Shown: positions 1 to 8,535, counted from the first letter of the stretch. The stretch: 58,158 nt of DNA from Candidatus Mailhella excrementigallinarum (GCA_944324075.1 CALUUZ010000018.1:1-58158), one strand, 5' to 3'. Notes: a model not told the origin generated them from the letters alone. Translations and numbers: made by a program.

Positions 1-105
1 CCCGGTTCCGCTCCCTCTCCGCCTCGAAAACCGGTTCGGGAAAGGAAGGGGAGGAAGCCAAGTCCCCAATCCGTGTCTGCTCCCGCCTTGCAGGCGGGCA
101 ACATG
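1..105. other. Left-edge intergenic DNA without a recognisable gene
   Basis: No open reading frame here looks like a protein. The first 25 bases read like the 3' end of a serine-type tRNA (a CCCTCTCCGCC acceptor-like run), but the T-loop lacks the expected A58 and the rest lies outside the window, so no tRNA is called. A rho-independent terminator follows at 106-137, so something transcribed rightwards may end here. Confidence 0.3.
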
Positions 106-137
106 AAAGGCGCCGTTCTTCTGAGCGGCGCCTTTTT
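106..137 (+). terminator. Rho-independent terminator
   Basis: A 10-bp stem (AAAGGCGCCG at 106-115 with its complement at 126-135) has a 10-nt loop and runs straight into six T residues. It would end a transcript entering from the left. The A residues on the left arm could let it work weakly in the other direction too. Confidence 0.75.
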
Positions 138-138
138 T

Positions 139-183
139 AGTTAAACGAAAACCCCCAGCCTAGCTGGGGGTTTTCGTTTAACT
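139..183. repeat. Perfect 21-bp palindrome, CTA centre
   Basis: Arms 139-159 and 163-183 are exact complements around CTA. The C5/G5 block lies inside an A/T-rich outer stem, so the hairpin could act as a bidirectional terminator. It shares its 3-nt centre with the next palindrome (191-211), which suggests it belongs to the IS200-type end rather than to the chromosome. Confidence 0.8.
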
Positions 184-302
184 AATCAGAACCACCCGCC
201 TAGCGGGTGGTTTGTTCCAGCCCTATAAGGGCTTGTTACCGGCCGGCGTCTAAAGGCGCTGGTTTTCACTTCGCTCAAGCCCAGTGCCGTTGCCGCTTTG
301 GC

Positions 303-758
303 CTACCCCTTGAAGAGGGCTTGATATTCCCTTGTCGTCAGTTTGCCTTGCATGATATTGTGTTGCTCCTGTTGTCGAATATATTTACGGATTGTTGCTT
401 CGTTCAGTCCCACTGTGCTGACGTAATATCCTTCGGTCCAAAACTTTCGGTTGCCGAACTTATACTTCAAAGTTGCATGGTTATCGAAGATCATCAGCGA
501 ACTTTTTCCTTTCGGATATCCCATAAAACTTGATACACTGATCTTGGGTGGGATGCTGACAAGCATATGAACATGATCGGGCATGAGATGCCCTTCCAGA
601 ATTTCCACACCTTTGTATTTGCACAGATTCTTAAGAATATCCCTAATGCTTTCGAGCTGTTGTGCAAAAATTATTTTCCTTCGATAGTTTGGTGTAAATA
701 CGATATGGTGTTTACACCGCCGACGGGTATGAGCCAGACTTTGAGTCCTGGCTCCCAT
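303..758 (-). CDS. tnpA: IS200/IS605-family transposase TnpA (Y1 HUH type)
   Basis: Single-strand transposase of the IS200/IS605 family, which cuts and rejoins DNA at hairpins near the element ends. The 151-aa product has the expected length. It shows the HUH metal-binding motif (His62-Val-His64 in MPDHVHML) and the catalytic tyrosine (Tyr126 in ATIRKYIRQQ). The ATG at 758 is preferred over an upstream GTG because an AAAGG lies eight bases before it. The gene appears intact. Its base composition is lower in GC than the neighbouring leuC, in keeping with a mobile gene. The adjoining palindromes are its likely substrates. Family assignment is secure. Activity is not proven. Confidence 0.9.
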   Translation of the reverse strand: MGARTQSLAHTRRRCKHHIVFTPNYRRKIIFAQQLESIRDILKNLCKYKGVEILEGHLMPDHVHMLVSIPPKISVSSFMGYPKGKSSLMIFDNHATLKYKFGNRKFWTEGYYVSTVGLNEATIRKYIRQQEQHNIMQGKLTTREYQALFKG

Positions 759-871
759 ATTAAGCACCTTTTCTGAGTGTTACGATGGGCTTGAACACCT
801 CTATCGTAACGGAAAGGTACTTTTTTTGTAAAACTTTCTGTCGCGCACCCGCATAGCGGATGGTTTATTGT

Positions 872-892
872 CGCAGGCGCACAGCGCCTGCG
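872..892. repeat. 9-bp hairpin near IS right end
   Basis: Arms CGCAGGCGC (872-880) and GCGCCTGCG (884-892) flank ACA. It lies just outside an imperfect hairpin (about 846-863) whose sequence echoes the left-end palindrome at 191-215. The pair may represent the right end of the insertion sequence. Confidence 0.5.
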
Positions 893-907
893 ACTGCTAA
901 AGTCAAA

Positions 908-941
908 ATGAAAAAGAGCGGGAGAGCCCGCTCTTTTTCAT
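908..941. terminator. Bidirectional terminator after leuC
   Basis: A perfect 15-bp stem (908-922 with 927-941) around AGAG has a GAGCGGG core, with A5 on one side and T5 on the other. It sits 22 bases beyond the leuC stop codon and should end the leuA-leuC transcript before the insertion sequence. Confidence 0.8.
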
Positions 942-963
942 GGCATGGCTTGAAAGAAGTTTT

Positions 964-2223
964 TTAAAGTTGAGCCGGCCCGGCAATGACGCCTGCCACT
1001 GCGGACGCAGCGGCAACCCAGGCATTGGAGAGATAAACTTCCGCCTTCAGACTGCCCATCCGCCCTTTGAAGTTGCGGTTAGTGGTGGCGATGGCGCGTT
1101 CGCCGTCACCGAGGATGCCCATGTGTCCCCCCAGGCAGGGGCCACAGGTGGGCGGGCCGACGATGCACCCCGCATCGGTGAAGACCTCGAACAGCCCTTC
1201 TTTCATGGCCTGCTTCCAAATGGACGGCGTTGCGGGCAGGATGATGCAGCGCACGTTTTTGGCTACTTTGCGTCCCTTGAGGATTTCGGCTGCGGCGCGC
1301 ATGTCGGAAATACGACCATTGGTGCAGGAGCCGATCACCACCTGGTTTACGGGCAGGTCTTTCAGACGGCTGACCGGCTTTGTATTGGAAGGCAGGTGGG
1401 GGCAGGCAACAACTGGCTCCATGTCGGAAACATCGAAGCGCAGCTCCCGTTCATAGACCGCGCCGGGATCGGCTGCAATTTTTTCTGCATCGGGGCGTTT
1501 ATGCGCGGTGCAATACTCCACGGTTTTGTCATCGGAAGCAAAGAGTCCGGCTTTGCCGCCCGCTTCAATGGCCATGTTGGCAATGGTCAGGCGTCCTTCC
1601 ACGTCAAGCGCCTCAATGGTTGCTCCGTCAAATTCGATGGCTTTGTACAGTGCACCGTCTACTCCGATTTCCCCGATAAGCCGGAGCATGAGATCCTTGC
1701 CTCCCACCCAGCGGGGGAGTGTGCCTGTATAGGTGACCCGGATGGTGGGGGGGACTTTAAGCCATGTTTCACCCAGAGCCATGGCACCGGCGATGTCGGT
1801 ACTGCCCATTCCGGTGGCAAATGCTCCCACGCCGCCATAGGTACAGGTGTGACTGTCCGCGCCGACCACGATATCACCGGGACCGACGAGTCCCTGCTCT
1901 GGCAGCAGCGCATGCTCGACGCCGCAGTCGCCTCCTTCGTAGTAATGGGTGATGCCCATTTCCTGCGCGAACTGACGGGTTACCATAACCTGATTGGCGG
2001 AATCGATATCCTTCTGCGGGGTGAAATGATCCATGACAAGATACACCTTGTCCTTGTCAAAAACCTTGCTCGCGCCCATACCTCTGAAGGATTTGATTGC
2101 GAGAGGGGCGGTGATATCGTTGGCGAGTACCGCTGAAACCTTGCACTGGACGATCTGGCCCGCTTCGCGGATCTCTTCGTTCGTGTGCCGTTGCAGGATT
2201 TTTTGTGCCAGTGTCTGTGCCAT
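964..2223 (-). CDS. leuC: 3-isopropylmalate dehydratase large subunit
   Basis: Large, iron-sulfur subunit of isopropylmalate isomerase, which converts 2- to 3-isopropylmalate in leucine synthesis with the small subunit LeuD. The 419-aa length fits the short type found in archaea and many anaerobes. The three cluster cysteines are visible: Cys300 in VIGSCTNGR and Cys360 and Cys363 in GPPTCGPC. The frame is open for 51 codons further upstream, but the ATG at 2223 has an AAGGAAGG ribosome site and the longer version would overlap leuA. LeuA precedes it by 146 bases on the same strand. No leuD follows within the window. A terminator and an insertion sequence come next. Confidence 0.95.
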   Translation of the reverse strand: MAQTLAQKILQRHTNEEIREAGQIVQCKVSAVLANDITAPLAIKSFRGMGASKVFDKDKVYLVMDHFTPQKDIDSANQVMVTRQFAQEMGITHYYEGGDCGVEHALLPEQGLVGPGDIVVGADSHTCTYGGVGAFATGMGSTDIAGAMALGETWLKVPPTIRVTYTGTLPRWVGGKDLMLRLIGEIGVDGALYKAIEFDGATIEALDVEGRLTIANMAIEAGGKAGLFASDDKTVEYCTAHKRPDAEKIAADPGAVYERELRFDVSDMEPVVACPHLPSNTKPVSRLKDLPVNQVVIGSCTNGRISDMRAAAEILKGRKVAKNVRCIILPATPSIWKQAMKEGLFEVFTDAGCIVGPPTCGPCLGGHMGILGDGERAIATTNRNFKGRMGSLKAEVYLSNAWVAAASAVAGVIAGPAQL

Positions 2224-2329
2224 GTGTCCTTCCTTTGCAGCTCTTGTACCTTTGTTGTTATGTGCGCGGAAGTCCGGAGAGACCCCGCGCGGAGGGGCAG
2301 GAAAAGTCCTTCCGGCAAAGTTTCCGGAG

Positions 2330-2365
2330 AGACGGAAAACAGGGCCGTCCGAGAGGACAGCCCTG
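2330..2365 (-). terminator. Hairpin between leuA and leuC, possible partial terminator
   Basis: Read on the minus strand just after the leuA stop codon, CAGGGC/GCCCTG and GTCC/GGAC stems (2340-2365) enclose TCTC, followed by TTTT. The T run is short, so it may only partly reduce transcription into leuC or stabilise the leuA end. Confidence 0.45.
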
Positions 2366-2369
2366 CACG

Positions 2370-3902
2370 TCAGCATTGCCGTTCGTCGTTCAGTTTGGCG
2401 TCAAGGCGGTTGAGGGCGTCTACATAGGCACGGGCGCTGGCCATGATGACATCCGGGTCGGAGCCGCGTCCGGAGGAGGACACCGCGCCGTCCGTGATGC
2501 GCACGGTAACTTCACCCTGAGCATCAGTGCCTCCGGTGATGGCGTTGACCACATAGCGTTCAAGATGCGGTTCAACGCCAAGAGCTGACGCAATGACATT
2601 GAAAGCGGCATCCACGGGGCCGACGCCGAAACCTGCCTGACGCACCACCTTCTCGCCGTCCAGCAGAACAACGGCAGCCGTGGCCGGCATGGAAGGTGTG
2701 GAACTCTGCACGCTGATGGTGAGCAGCCTGTAACGATCGGGCTGGCGGTATACTTCGCCCATAATCAGGGCTTCGATATCTTCGTCGTGGATGACCTTCT
2801 TCTTGTCCGCCAGAGCCTTGATGGCGTTGAACACGGTTTCAAACTGTTCTTCCTCGAGGCTGGCGTAGCCAAGGGCTTCGAGCTTGTTGCGCACGGCATT
2901 GCGGCCGGAATGCTTGCCGATGACCAGATCGGTACTGGTACGGCCTATGGACTGCGGAGTCATGATTTCGTAAGTTTCGCGGTTCTTCAGCATGCCGTCC
3001 TGATGGATGCCGGACTCATGAGCAAAGGCGTTACCTCCCACAATTGCCTTGTTCGCGGGGATGGGCTGGCCGATGATCATGGAAAGCATGCGACACGAGG
3101 GGAACAACTGCTCCGTGCGAATTCCGGTGTCCACGCCGAACACGTCGCGGCGAACCTTGAGAGCCATGACGACTTCTTCAAGAGAAGTATTGCCCGCACG
3201 TTCGCCGATACCACACAGCGTCACTTCCACCTGGCGCGCTCCGGCTTCAACGGCGGCGAGGCTGTTGGCCACACTGAGTCCCAGATCGTCATGGCAGTGC
3301 ACGCTGAATATGGCCTTGCCGGCATTGGGCGTATGTTCAATGACGTAGCGGATAAGTCGGGAATATTCACTGGGAATGGCATATCCTACAGTATCCGGCA
3401 GGTTGATGGTGGTCGCTCCTGCCTTGATTACTTCCGTCACCACGCGCACCAGAAAGTCCGGATGGGAACGGGAGGCATCCTCAGCGGAAAATTCGACATT
3501 CGGCGTATATCCGGCGGCACGTTTCACGCCCGCTACCGCCATTTCCACCACCTGATCAGGGCTTTTGCGCAGCTTGTATTCCATGTGGATGGGAGATGTG
3601 GCGAGGAAGGTGTGAATACGCGGTTGCGCTGCATGGCGAATGGCTTCCCATGCGCGATCGATATCTCCCGGCGTACAACGGGCCAGTCCGGCGACTTCAG
3701 CATCTTTCACCAATCCCGCGATGGCCTGCACGGACTCGAAATCCCCCTGGCTGGAAGCGGGAAAGCCCGCTTCCAGACAGTCCACACCCAGTACTTCCAA
3801 CTGATGCGCAAGACGGAGTTTTTCCTGAAGATTCATGGTCGCGCCGGGGCTTTGTTCCCCGTCGCGCAGTGTGGTGTCGAAAATGCGGACGCGATCGCTC
3901 AT
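2370..3902 (-). CDS. leuA: 2-isopropylmalate synthase
   Basis: First committed enzyme of leucine synthesis, joining acetyl-CoA and 2-oxoisovalerate. At 510 aa it has the bacterial LeuA type 1 length. The N-terminal DRE-TIM barrel begins with TTLRDGEQSPGATM (residues 10-23), carries the metal-binding HCHDDLGL motif near residue 200, and has the NAFAHESGIHQDG segment near residue 310. The C-terminal LeuA dimer domain, which binds the leucine inhibitor, spans about 390-510. The gene follows pssA by 100 bases, with a strong hairpin terminator in between, so it probably has its own promoter or is attenuated. LeuC follows on the same strand. Confidence 0.96.
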   Translation of the reverse strand: MSDRVRIFDTTLRDGEQSPGATMNLQEKLRLAHQLEVLGVDCLEAGFPASSQGDFESVQAIAGLVKDAEVAGLARCTPGDIDRAWEAIRHAAQPRIHTFLATSPIHMEYKLRKSPDQVVEMAVAGVKRAAGYTPNVEFSAEDASRSHPDFLVRVVTEVIKAGATTINLPDTVGYAIPSEYSRLIRYVIEHTPNAGKAIFSVHCHDDLGLSVANSLAAVEAGARQVEVTLCGIGERAGNTSLEEVVMALKVRRDVFGVDTGIRTEQLFPSCRMLSMIIGQPIPANKAIVGGNAFAHESGIHQDGMLKNRETYEIMTPQSIGRTSTDLVIGKHSGRNAVRNKLEALGYASLEEEQFETVFNAIKALADKKKVIHDEDIEALIMGEVYRQPDRYRLLTISVQSSTPSMPATAAVVLLDGEKVVRQAGFGVGPVDAAFNVIASALGVEPHLERYVVNAITGGTDAQGEVTVRITDGAVSSSGRGSDPDVIMASARAYVDALNRLDAKLNDERQC

Positions 3903-3932
3903 GGTTGTGACCTCAAAATGGTATGTCAGTGT

Positions 3933-3970
3933 AAAAAAATCGGAACGGACCCTCGGGAGGAACCGTTCCG
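3933..3970 (-). terminator. Rho-independent terminator or attenuator between pssA and leuA
   Basis: On the minus strand, CGGAACGG (3970-3963) pairs with CCGTTCCG (3948-3941) across a 14-nt loop, followed by A and seven T residues. It ends the psd-pssA transcript. It lies only 31 bases before the leuA start, so it could also act as a leucine attenuator, but I see no leader peptide or T-box sequence to support that. Confidence 0.8.
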
Positions 3971-4001
3971 ACCTTGGTAACGTATGTTATGCCGGTGGTC
4001 C

Positions 4002-4763
4002 TCAGCTATTCTGTTGCGTCAGGTGATGCAGTATCTGCTTGTTGCGGCGGGGCAGCAGCAGAAAGGTATAAATCAGGCCGGACAGGATATAGCCGAGACA
4101 GGCCAGAAACGCCCACAGACGGGGCATGGAAAAGAGCAGTACGAAGATCAGCAGCGCGGACACAAGAGTGCTGAAAGGATGCGCCTTGACGAAGCCGTAT
4201 TCCTTGAAGGAAAAGTAGCGCACGCGGCTGACCATGAGCAGCGGCGCAAGGAAGGACAGCCCGAGCGCCATGTGCGGCACTGCGCCGAGCATGAACTCGG
4301 GCAGATGCGGGAGAAACAGTACAAAGGTGGCAAAGGTGCATCCCCCCGCGGGAATGGGCAGGCCGATAAAGAAGCGTTTGGAGGTCGTCGCCACGCTTAC
4401 ATTGAAGCGGGCCAGGCGCAGCGCGCCGCATGCGGCAAAGAGGAAGGCGGCCGCAAGGCCGAGTCTGCCGAAATGGTGGAGCTGCCAGGCCCAGGCGAGT
4501 ACACCCGGCGCCACGCCGAAGGCGATGGCATCGGCAAGAGAGTCGTATTCCACGCCGAACTGGCTGGCCGATCCTGTCAGACGGGCCACCTTGCCGTCCA
4601 GACCGTCCATGAGTGCGCTGAACAGAATAGCCCATGCCGCGTCGTCGAAGTTTCCCGCGAACGCCATGGTGATGCTCAGAAAACCTGCAAAGAGACTGGC
4701 CGTGGTAAACAGATTGGGCAGAATATATACCCCGCGCGGAACGGGTTTGCTGGGATCGCGCAT
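4002..4763 (-). CDS. pssA: CDP-diacylglycerol-serine O-phosphatidyltransferase
   Basis: Integral membrane enzyme making phosphatidylserine from CDP-diacylglycerol and serine, the first step towards phosphatidylethanolamine. The 253-aa protein contains the complete CDP-alcohol phosphotransferase signature: DG, AR, G, D and D at the family spacing, within MDGLDGKVARLTGSASQF and the following VEYDSLAD. Several hydrophobic segments follow. It starts 3 bases after the stop of psd, which encodes the next enzyme of the pathway, so the two are surely co-transcribed. A terminator follows. Confidence 0.95.
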   Translation of the reverse strand: MRDPSKPVPRGVYILPNLFTTASLFAGFLSITMAFAGNFDDAAWAILFSALMDGLDGKVARLTGSASQFGVEYDSLADAIAFGVAPGVLAWAWQLHHFGRLGLAAAFLFAACGALRLARFNVSVATTSKRFFIGLPIPAGGCTFATFVLFLPHLPEFMLGAVPHMALGLSFLAPLLMVSRVRYFSFKEYGFVKAHPFSTLVSALLIFVLLFSMPRLWAFLACLGYILSGLIYTFLLLPRRNKQILHHLTQQNS

Positions 4764-4766
4764 AAA

Positions 4767-5447
4767 TCACTCCCTGCCGTCGGCGGTGCTTCCGGCAGTC
4801 TGCGGTTCGACCCTGCGCGCCAGGACGCTCTGTCCGGCGAGTACGGTCTGACCGATATGAACGGCACTATCATAGCCTTCGGGCAGATAGAGGTCAACGC
4901 GGGAACCGAAACGTATCATGCCGAATCTCTGCCCCCGGACGAGGACATCCCCCTGTTCAGCATGAGGAACGATGCGGCGGGCTACCAGCCCTGCGATCTG
5001 GACAAAGGTCCAGGGCTTCCCTTCTTCGTCCGTCATCCGCCAGGCGCAGCGTTCATTGTGTTCCGAGGCTTTGTCGAAGGAAGCATTGATGAACTTGCCG
5101 GGGTGGTAGCGTACATCCGTGACTGTACCCCCCACGGGGCAGCGGTTCACATGCACGTTGAACACGTTCATGAATACGGAGATACAGGTGCGCATTTCGC
5201 CGTCAAGAGGATCCGGGCGTTTTTCGATCCTGATGATTCTGCCGTCGGCGGGACTGACCGCAAGACCTTTTCCGTGCGGAACCACCCGTTCGGGATCACG
5301 GAAGAAGTGCAGAGTGAAAAAGAAGAAGACAAGGACGATAACGGTGGCGGCTTCCCAGTCCAGCGCGGCGAAACACAGGGCGCAGAGCGCGAGCAGAGCA
5401 AGCAGGGGAAAACCTTCGGGGGCGATGGAAGCGGATGCGGGACGCAT
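4767..5447 (-). CDS. psd: Phosphatidylserine decarboxylase proenzyme
   Basis: Decarboxylates phosphatidylserine to phosphatidylethanolamine using a pyruvoyl group formed by self-cleavage. The 226-aa length fits the short PSD-A type. The cleavage site is visible as FGSR, with Gly181-Ser182 the scissile pair, in [15 protein letters not shown]. An N-terminal hydrophobic hairpin (about residues 13-48) gives membrane attachment. The ATG at 5447 has CTGGAG seven bases upstream. It is the first gene of the psd-pssA pair. Confidence 0.95.
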   Translation of the reverse strand: MRPASASIAPEGFPLLALLALCALCFAALDWEAATVIVLVFFFFTLHFFRDPERVVPHGKGLAVSPADGRIIRIEKRPDPLDGEMRTCISVFMNVFNVHVNRCPVGGTVTDVRYHPGKFINASFDKASEHNERCAWRMTDEEGKPWTFVQIAGLVARRIVPHAEQGDVLVRGQRFGMIRFGSRVDLYLPEGYDSAVHIGQTVLAGQSVLARRVEPQTAGSTADGRE

Positions 5448-5575
5448 GGATATCTCCAGGGAAAAAGTGATCAGGCTTGTTTATACCGGAAAAGACGTGG
5501 ATTCGGACAGAAGATGCCGCTCCGCGCCGTCTCTGCAGGTACGGCCGAAAGGACGGTGGACATGTGTTTCAGACA

Positions 5576-6430
5576 CTACAGGGGAACATGGCGGGCAATG
5601 GCTTCGTCCATGGCGCGGAAAGCCGCATCCGGCAGAGGAAAGCCGGTCCAGAGGGTAAATTGTGCGCCGCCCTGGTTGGCGAACATGTCGCGCCCGTTAA
5701 GCGTCTTCCAGCCGGCCGCTTCCGCCGCATCCAGAAACGGAGTGCGGAAATAGACAAGATCGTAGGCCAGCCCCGTGCCGGAACGGGGAAATCCGGTCAG
5801 GGGCGAAGTTCCCTCCAGCCCGGCAGGGGTGGTGTTGACGATCAGATCGGCTCCGGCCTCGTGCCGGATATCCCACGGCAGCACATGGACTTCAGGCAAT
5901 GGGGCGGTGCGCGGCCTGTGTTCGTCTTCCAGCGGGCGCACACGGGCGGCAAGCTCGCGAGCCTGTTCCTCACGGCGGGCACAGAGCAGAATTTCACGGA
6001 CGCCGGGAAGCTGATACAGGCCGCCGAGTACGGCGCGTGCCGCTCCGCCTGCGCCGAGTATCAGGACACGGGGCATGACCGGCCTCTGCCAGAGCGGGAA
6101 AAGAAAGCCTTCCACATCAGTGTTGTGTCCCACCAGTTCCGGCCCGTCCCAGTACAGGGTATTGACCGCTCCCACGGATTCCGCCAGAGGCGTGATGCGA
6201 TCGAGCAGAGGAATGATCGCGCTCTTGTGCGGAATGGTCACACAGCAGCCTGCGATGGGCAGCGTACGCACGGCCCGCACAAAGTCGCCCAGGTGATCGG
6301 GGGCGATATGCCAGGGCATAAGTACAGACGGAATACCCCAGGCCTGAAAAGCGGCGTTATGGAGCGTGGGACTGAGGCTGTGGGCGATGGGATCGCCGAT
6401 CACGCCATACAGTTTGTGGGGAAGAAACAT
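5576..6430 (-). CDS. aroE: Shikimate dehydrogenase
   Basis: NADP-dependent reduction of 3-dehydroshikimate to shikimate in aromatic amino acid synthesis. The 284-aa product shows the substrate motif SLSPTLHNAAF near the N-terminus, NTLYWDG, GHNTDVEGF with the catalytic-region Asp, the nucleotide-binding GAGGAARAV loop and NTTPAGL. Two adjacent ATGs lie at 6433 and 6430. The second is chosen because GAGG is five bases before it, though the first is possible. The open frame extends 69 bases further upstream without a ribosome site. It lies 81 bases downstream of the DapA-like gene on the same strand. Confidence 0.93.
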   Translation of the reverse strand: MFLPHKLYGVIGDPIAHSLSPTLHNAAFQAWGIPSVLMPWHIAPDHLGDFVRAVRTLPIAGCCVTIPHKSAIIPLLDRITPLAESVGAVNTLYWDGPELVGHNTDVEGFLFPLWQRPVMPRVLILGAGGAARAVLGGLYQLPGVREILLCARREEQARELAARVRPLEDEHRPRTAPLPEVHVLPWDIRHEAGADLIVNTTPAGLEGTSPLTGFPRSGTGLAYDLVYFRTPFLDAAEAAGWKTLNGRDMFANQGGAQFTLWTGFPLPDAAFRAMDEAIARHVPL

Positions 6431-6511
6431 CATGGCCTCACGAACTTGAAGTTGCCGGGGCATATTAAACAAAAATATGCAGAGCCGCAATCGCGACAAG
6501 AAAGAGACCGT

Positions 6512-7396
6512 TTACAGCTCATCCAGCTCTTCCAGCACGGCGCGCAGTTCACGCCTGCCCTCTCCGGAGAGCGGGGCCTGCGGAGGAACGGGATCTCCCA
6601 CGGCGTAGCCGCGCATGATCAGTCCGCCCTTGATGCAGGCGGCGAGGTTATGTGCGGCAAAGATCCGGTTCAGTTTCCAGAGCTTCTGCTGGAGGCACAT
6701 GGCTTCATTCCAGCGTCCGGACGCCGCCAGTTCATACAGCTCGACGCTGCGGCGCGGGGCAATGCAGGCGGGACCGGCCATCCATCCCCTGCCGCCGATG
6801 AGCATGACAGCTGTCGGAATATGGGCCGACGCGGCGAAGACGCCCAGTCTGTCCCCGCAGCGGTTGATGATGGACAACAGTCTGCCGGTATTGGACGAGG
6901 CGTCCTTGATGTACTTGATATTGTCGATGTCGGCCAGACGGGTGATGAGCGGCAGACTGAGATCGGTACGCTGGAAACTGGGATTGGTGTACAGCACCAC
7001 GGGCAGGGAAACCGCATCCGCCACAGCCTTGAAGTAGGCGTACACGCCATCGTCACCAACGGGAAAATAGGACTCGAATACGGCAAGAATGCCGTCGCAG
7101 CCCAGCCTTTCCCATTCTCTGGCCTGGCGTACGGCTTCAGCCGTGGCTGTTGCAGCTACGCCGGCAATGACGGGAATGCGTCCCCGTGCTGCCCGGACCA
7201 CGGTTTCCACTACCGCGCTTTTTTGATCCGGCGTGAGATAGGCAAATTCCCCTGTGGAACCGAGGGGGGTCAGGCCGTGTACGCCGGCCTCGATCAGATC
7301 CTCGCACAAACGGGCAAGTTCTCCGTCGATGACCCTGCCCGAGGCATCGACAGGTGAAACAAGATAAGGAATGACACCGTGGAAGTCCTCGTGCAT
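6512..7396 (-). CDS. DapA/N-acetylneuraminate lyase family aldolase
   Basis: Class I aldolase of the dihydrodipicolinate synthase family. The 294-aa barrel has the GSTGEF loop near residue 46, Tyr136 in LYTNPS and the Schiff-base Lys164 in KYIKDAS. The family spans lysine synthesis, sialic acid cleavage and sugar-acid catabolism, and the substrate cannot be read from these motifs. It is divergent from ribokinase and two nucleoside hydrolases, and no lysine genes are near, so a catabolic role is at least as likely as DapA. The ATG at 7396 has AGGAG five bases before it. The frame is open for 25 more codons upstream. Confidence 0.85.
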   Translation of the reverse strand: MHEDFHGVIPYLVSPVDASGRVIDGELARLCEDLIEAGVHGLTPLGSTGEFAYLTPDQKSAVVETVVRAARGRIPVIAGVAATATAEAVRQAREWERLGCDGILAVFESYFPVGDDGVYAYFKAVADAVSLPVVLYTNPSFQRTDLSLPLITRLADIDNIKYIKDASSNTGRLLSIINRCGDRLGVFAASAHIPTAVMLIGGRGWMAGPACIAPRRSVELYELAASGRWNEAMCLQQKLWKLNRIFAAHNLAACIKGGLIMRGYAVGDPVPPQAPLSGEGRRELRAVLEELDEL

Positions 7397-7450
7397 GACG
7401 GCTCCTGCATGTTGCGTGAACGGGTGGGATAAGAGGGGATCGAACTTATA

Positions 7451-7480
7451 TTGACAGGAAGAGGACGGCAAGACTAACTA
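7451..7480 (+). promoter_or_regulatory. Candidate promoter for the ribokinase operon
   Basis: A perfect -35 TTGACA (7451-7456) is followed about 17-18 bases later by a weak -10 (CTAACTA, 7474-7480). It lies in the 150-base space between the divergent DapA-like and ribokinase genes. The weak -10 suggests it needs an activator. Confidence 0.45.
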
Positions 7481-7550
7481 CAGGGACTTCGCACCGGTTC
7501 TGGTCGGATTCCTCCTGAAAAGGCAATGTTTTCACCTGGTGAAGGTAGGT

Positions 7551-8462
7551 ATGATCATCGTTTTGGGTTCGATTAATATCGATCTTGTCTTTTCCGTATC
7601 CCGCCTTCCTCTGGAAGGGGAAACAGTAATCGGCCCGGGCTATGCCATGTTCCATGGAGGCAAGGGGGCCAATCAGGCTGTGGCCGCCGCCCGTTATGGC
7701 GCACGGGTGGAGATGGTCGGCGCTGTGGGCCGTGACGATTTCGGATGTGCGGCACTGGAGGCTCTGCGCGGCGACGGGGTAGGCGTCGGAGCCGTGCGCC
7801 GCCTGGATGCGCCCACCGGCTGTGCGGCCATAGGACTGGATACGGAAGGGCGCAATCAGATCATGGTCGCATCCGGCGCCAATGCACTGGTGTCCGCCGA
7901 TATGGTCCCCGACGAACTGCTTGACCGGGCTGGTGTGGTGCTGGCCCAGATGGAAATCCCCTCCGAGGCGGACTGGGAGTTTTTGCGCCGGGCGCGGAAT
8001 TCCGGGGCAGTAACGGTATTCAACGCCGCGCCTGCCGGGGTTTTGCCGGAAGAGGCGCTGCCTTTCATAGATGTGCTGATAGTCAATGAGCCGGAGTGCA
8101 TTGCGGCTGCGGCTGCGGCGGGCGTCGACGGAAGGGACGCTCATGCCTGCGCGTCGGGGCTGGCGGCCTGTTGCGGTATCGACGTGATCACTACGCTCGG
8201 CGCGCGGGGAGCGGCGTTGTGCCGCCCTGACGGCAAGCGCCTGCATGTGGAAGGCGCGGCGATTTCTCCGGTAGACAGCACGGGCGCGGGCGATACGTTC
8301 TGCGGAGTGCTGGCGGCGTGTCTGGACGGCGGTCTGGCTCTGGCCGAGGCCATACGCCGGGCCAATGCGGCCGGCGCTCTTTCCTGCCTGCAGCGGGGAG
8401 CGCGCGGCGGCATGCCTTCCGCCCTTGAAGTGGAAAGAATGCTGGCAGGTGACGTTCACTGA
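7551..8462 (+). CDS. rbsK: Ribokinase-family sugar kinase
   Basis: PfkB-family kinase, most likely phosphorylating ribose to ribose 5-phosphate in the cytoplasm. The 303-aa protein carries GSINIDLVF at the N-terminus, the substrate motif GGKGANQ (36-42), GAVGRDDFG, VNEPE, and the catalytic anion-hole motif STGAGD ending at Asp248. An upstream GTG (7539) is possible, but the ATG at 7551 is preceded by a GAAGG. Two nucleoside hydrolase genes follow on the same strand. They would release ribose from nucleosides, the expected substrate. Other pentoses cannot be excluded. Confidence 0.9.
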   Translation: MIIVLGSINIDLVFSVSRLPLEGETVIGPGYAMFHGGKGANQAVAAARYGARVEMVGAVGRDDFGCAALEALRGDGVGVGAVRRLDAPTGCAAIGLDTEGRNQIMVASGANALVSADMVPDELLDRAGVVLAQMEIPSEADWEFLRRARNSGAVTVFNAAPAGVLPEEALPFIDVLIVNEPECIAAAAAAGVDGRDAHACASGLAACCGIDVITTLGARGAALCRPDGKRLHVEGAAISPVDSTGAGDTFCGVLAACLDGGLALAEAIRRANAAGALSCLQRGARGGMPSALEVERMLAGDVH

Positions 8463-8535
8463 CAGACCGGACACATATCTGAAGAGCATGGGCATGCGGA
8501 CTGTGCGGCTGCACGCCGGAAAAGGAGATATTTTC

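Larger units (their letters stand above)
139..895. mobile_element. IS200/IS605-family insertion sequence (approximate ends)
   Basis: A single Y1 transposase gene (303-758, minus) is flanked by short palindromes of the kind that mark the ends of IS200/IS605 elements. On the left are a perfect 21-bp inverted repeat with a 3-nt CTA centre (139-183), a 9-bp repeat with a CTA centre (191-211) and a 6-bp repeat with an ATA centre (219-233). On the right are an imperfect hairpin with an ATA centre near 846-863, closely resembling the 191-215 hairpin, and a 9-bp hairpin at 872-892. These elements have no terminal inverted repeats and make no target duplication, so the ends are estimates. No tnpB is present, which fits the IS200 type. 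Confidence 0.7.

Noticed and set aside
1-25. Possible 3' end of a serine tRNA at the window start
   Set aside because: The acceptor-like CCCTCTCCGCC is suggestive, but the T-loop does not have the universal A58 pattern and the rest of the molecule is outside the window.
172-187. GTTTAACTAATC is shared between the IS palindrome edge (about 175-187) and the element junction (43210-43221)
   Set aside because: A shared 12-mer is expected many times by chance in a 58-kb window, and the contexts are otherwise unrelated.
940-2136. Long plus-strand frame of 398 codons opposite leuC
   Set aside because: It is the antisense shadow of a high-GC gene. It has no ribosome site and no family likeness. Similar antisense frames over leuA, psd-pssA, aroE, jag and the acyl-CoA synthetase were left out for the same reason.
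3903-4001. T-box or leucine leader-peptide attenuator before leuA
   Set aside because: Only a terminator hairpin is visible. There is no T-box consensus, no leucine-rich short frame and too little room.
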